Positions 7,655-8,644 of a stretch of DNA of 8,644 nucleotides are shown here, in pieces. The stretch is from contig JAUXNR010000540.1 in NCBI GenBank assembly GCA_030682755.1, positions 1 through 8,644 on the forward strand. Reading direction: 5' to 3'. This DNA is from Flavobacterium sp. GTDB taxonomy: Bacteria > Bacteroidota > Bacteroidia > Flavobacteriales > Flavobacteriaceae. A program made the translations under genes and the position numbers. Every line of letters begins with the position of its first letter. Position 1 is the stretch's first letter. A model generated the notes under the pieces. The model was not told the origin of the DNA and did not search any database. It was given only the letters and a program-made list of their open reading frames with translations.

Positions 7655-7670
7655 ACAATCTTACGATTGT
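7655..7670 (-). terminator. Hairpin directly after the regulator stop (weak or attenuating 3' structure)
   Basis: ACAATC (7655-7660), a TTAC loop and GATTGT (7665-7670) form a perfect 6-bp stem beginning on the base next to the regulator's TAA (7671-7673). In the minus direction it is followed by CGGGAG and no T-run, so it is not a standard intrinsic terminator. It could stabilise the mRNA 3' end or mark partial termination before the long operon. Confidence 0.3.
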
Positions 7671-8180
7671 TTATTTTTCAAATTCATACAACAACAAGCC
7701 GCTTCCGTCATGCTGTGTAGTCAAATAAAAGAGGACTTGTTTTTGTATCTCATTTGCGATCTTTTCAGACAGCTGCTCAATATAAGCTTTATTCAAATCG
7801 TCTCCCTCCAATACCACTTCTATGGTACCACTATCAATGCCTTCAGCATAATCACCTACAACAAATACCCGCTTCACTGCACCCATACGCTCCAAAACCA
7901 TATCCACCAACGTATCCAGCCCAATGTATTTATGGACCACTTGTTGCAACAAAGCAAAAAAAGGATTCTGTTGATTAGCTCGATAAGTGATTTTGTTTTC
8001 CGCCTCAATTCGAGTCAGGTAACCTGCCTCAGAAAGGTTGTTCAACTCTTTCCGAATGGCATTTGTAGATTCTTGCATTTCTGTAGCCAAACCTCTCAAA
8101 TACCCCTCATTAGCCACATTGATGAAAAACTTCACCAACAATCTTAAACGGGTTCTGGATGTTATTAAATTAGCTAACAT
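7671..8180 (-). CDS. Winged-helix transcriptional regulator with a nucleotidyltransferase-like C-terminal region
   Basis: Complete 169-residue protein. Residues about 8-70 look like an ArsR/MarR-type winged helix: GYLRGLATEMQ (26-36) as the second helix, STNAIRKELNNLSEAGYL (38-55) as the recognition helix, then TRIEAENKITYRAN as the wing. The rest (about 72-169) includes VFVVGDYAEG (105-114) with DSGTIEVVL (116-124). This recalls the GSxAxG-(n)-SDID motif of small nucleotidyltransferases, but the two catalytic acids are missing or shifted (Gly118, Glu121), so the domain would be inactive or ligand-binding. Single regulators of this build stand at the head of polysaccharide loci in some Bacteroidota (from memory), which matches its position upstream of the operon and same strand. 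Start ATG at 8180 lies about 16 bases after a good promoter. The DNA-binding role is likely; the C-terminal reading is tentative. Confidence 0.72.
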   Translation of the reverse strand: MLANLITSRTRLRLLVKFFINVANEGYLRGLATEMQESTNAIRKELNNLSEAGYLTRIEAENKITYRANQQNPFFALLQQVVHKYIGLDTLVDMVLERMGAVKRVFVVGDYAEGIDSGTIEVVLEGDDLNKAYIEQLSEKIANEIQKQVLFYLTTQHDGSGLLLYEFEK

Positions 8181-8190
8181 AAAACAGTAT

Positions 8191-8207
8191 GAGTAACAAA
8201 AGTACTC
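8191..8207. promoter_or_regulatory. Inverted repeat over the -7 element (candidate operator)
   Basis: GAGTA (8191-8195) and TACTC (8203-8207) form 5-bp perfect arms with a 7-base spacer, and the site covers the whole -7 element of the regulator promoter. A winged-helix dimer bound there would block transcription, which would mean autoregulation. Five-bp arms can occur by chance, so this is a hypothesis. Confidence 0.35.
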
Positions 8208-8227
8208 GTTTTAATAAAACAAGCAAA
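8197..8227 (-). promoter_or_regulatory. Bacteroidota-type promoter of the regulator gene
   Basis: Reading the minus strand, TTTG (8227-8224) is followed by a 19-base spacer and TACTTTTG (8204-8197). This matches the Bacteroidota sigma-A consensus TTTG-N17-23-TAnnTTTG exactly in both elements. Transcription would start near 8190, leaving a leader of only about ten bases before the ATG at 8180. It is the only match to the full consensus I found upstream of any gene in the window. Confidence 0.72.
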
Positions 8228-8310
8228 TTTTTTGGGAACTATTGTTAAAAAAAGTTGATGCATGTAGGTTTAATTGGAAGAATTATTCTGAATGTGGAAG
8301 AAAAATGGAA

Positions 8311-8397
8311 TGCCTTGTTTTTTTCTCTCCCCAACCCGCCAAGGCGGGTGAAAAAAAACTGTGCTTTTGAAAAAAACTTTGCTAACTCTCACGTACG
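8311..8397. repeat. Direct repeat A, copy 1, with a CCCGCC-AA-GGCGGG palindrome
   Basis: Bases 8319-8397 are identical over 79 bp to 8566-8644. Similarity extends left to 8311 with one substitution and a one-base difference in a T-run (seven versus six). Inside lies a near-perfect palindrome, ACCCGCCAAGGCGGGT (8334-8349), flanked by a T-run on the left and an A-run on the right that can extend the stem. There is no coding sense; short open frames across it are repeat artefacts. Confidence 0.88.
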
Positions 8398-8465
8398 CCT
8401 GATTTTACCTCCCGCCTCGGCGGAACGGGCCTGCCTACCGCTAGGTAGGGCAAAACAAAATCAGG
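8398..8465. repeat. Inverted repeat B, copy 1: CCTGATTTT...AAAATCAGG with two internal palindromes
   Basis: Nine-base perfect arms (8398-8406 and 8457-8465) enclose two further hairpins: CCGCC-TC-GGCGG (8412-8423) and CCTACC-GCTA-GGTAGG (8434-8449). Together they give a cruciform-like, nested structure. The outer arms and the GGGCAAAAC next to the right arm recur in the copy beginning 112 bp downstream. Confidence 0.82.
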
Positions 8466-8467
8466 TA

Positions 8468-8509
8468 AAACCGTACTCTTAAAAAAGAATGTACTTACTA
8501 ACGAACATG
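8468..8509. repeat. Degenerate spacer copy linking the two inverted repeats
   Basis: This stretch aligns loosely with the spacer between the palindrome of repeat A and inverted repeat B (about 8358-8397): both carry a GTxCT-like start, an A-run, CTTACTAAC versus GCTAACTC, and end just before CCTGATTTT. It looks like a diverged unit of the same array, aligned by eye only. Confidence 0.45.
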
Positions 8510-8553
8510 CCTGATTTTGCCTCCCTTTAGGGACGGGGCAAAACAAAATCAGG
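8510..8553. repeat. Inverted repeat B, copy 2, with a different internal palindrome
   Basis: The same nine-base arms occur at 8510-8518 and 8545-8553, but the interior is shorter and holds TCCCT-TT-AGGGA (8522-8533) in place of the two palindromes of copy 1. The flanking bases next to the right arm (GGGCAAAAC) are shared. The core has changed but is again a palindrome. Confidence 0.8.
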
Positions 8554-8558
8554 TAGAT

Positions 8559-8644
8559 TGCTTTGTTTTTTCTCTCCCCAACCCGCCAAGGCGGGTGAAA
8601 AAAAACTGTGCTTTTGAAAAAAACTTTGCTAACTCTCACGTACG
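8559..8644. repeat. Direct repeat A, copy 2 (reaches the window edge)
   Basis: Offset 247 bp from copy 1 and identical from 8566 to the last base, including the ACCCGCCAAGGCGGGT palindrome (8581-8596). Because identity continues up to the edge, the repeat boundary is not seen and the array probably continues past the window. Confidence 0.88.

Larger units (their letters stand above)
7448..7670. other. Gene-free gap between regulator and transporter, with repeat-like sequence
   Basis: No credible reading frame is present on either strand. The gap holds a small hairpin just after the regulator stop, a GC-rich mini-hairpin (7605-7615), a weak inverted repeat (arms 7579-7583 and 7590-7594), a TTTTTTAAAAAA stretch near 7544-7556 and three TCTATG copies (7502-7526). 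I found no TAnnTTTG-type promoter on the minus strand here, so the long operon may be read from the regulator's promoter, or its promoter departs from consensus. No strong intrinsic terminator on the minus strand was found either. Confidence 0.6.

Noticed and set aside
7632..8147. Open frame of 171 codons on the plus strand, opposite the regulator
   Set aside because: It is antisense to a protein with a clear winged-helix pattern and a good promoter. Its own translation is rich in Cys, His, Gln and Ser with no recognisable domain.
8255..8482. Open frame of 75 codons on the plus strand before and within the repeats
   Set aside because: It spans unique and repeated non-coding DNA, with no start signal or domain.
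8382..8639. Open frame of 85 codons on the minus strand across the repeat array
   Set aside because: The translation only reflects the nested repeats (recurring FFKSTV-like and arginine/proline strings); there is no family resemblance.
8311..8644. CRISPR array
   Set aside because: Repeats are long, palindromic and unevenly spaced, spacers are themselves related, and no cas gene is present.
8311..8644. Insertion sequence ends
   Set aside because: No transposase frame or target duplication is visible; the inverted arms are only nine bases and enclose palindromes, so a REP-like or structural repeat fits better.

Overview
The window looks like a surface-polysaccharide or protein-glycosylation locus from a member of the Bacteroidota, most likely a flavobacterium. 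The reasons are moderate to low GC, gene starts without Shine-Dalgarno sequences, a promoter of the form TTTG-N19-TAnnTTTG, and intergenic repeats of a flavobacterial style. The family-level assignment is inference; no rRNA or other marker gene is present.

All recognisable genes lie on the minus strand, so the locus reads from high to low coordinates. It opens with a promoter (about 8197-8227) and a winged-helix regulator (7671-8180). A 223-bp gene-free gap follows (7448-7670). Then comes a compact block of seven complete genes plus the first codons of an eighth. In transcription order these are an exporter-type ABC transporter (5648-7447), PseB (4632-5645), PseC (3434-4618), an aldo/keto reductase (2605-3450), two Gfo/Idh/MocA oxidoreductases (1718-2608 and 797-1717), an SpsF-like cytidylyltransferase (27-800) and a gene running off the left edge that starts at base 37. 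Junctions within the block are 2 and 13 bp gaps, a 17-bp overlap, a 4-bp ATGA overlap, direct abutment, another ATGA overlap and an 11-bp overlap. This is the layout of one translationally coupled operon.

PseB and PseC are the first two enzymes of the pseudaminic acid branch: UDP-GlcNAc is dehydrated and inverted, then aminated at C4. A CTP-using SpsF-like enzyme would activate a finished nonulosonic acid, and the cut-off gene begins in a way that weakly suggests a NeuB/PseI-type synthase. The acetyltransferase (PseH) and UDP-sugar hydrolase (PseG) are not in the window. Three NAD(P)-dependent oxidoreductases sit between PseC and the cytidylyltransferase where the textbook pathway has none. 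The locus may therefore make a modified or non-standard nonulosonic acid, or a second sugar. The ABC transporter is a good candidate for flipping the lipid-linked glycan.

The right end (8181-8644) has no gene. It carries the regulator's promoter and then a repeat array made of palindromes nested inside larger inverted repeats. One identical 79-bp stretch occurs twice, and the array runs off the window.
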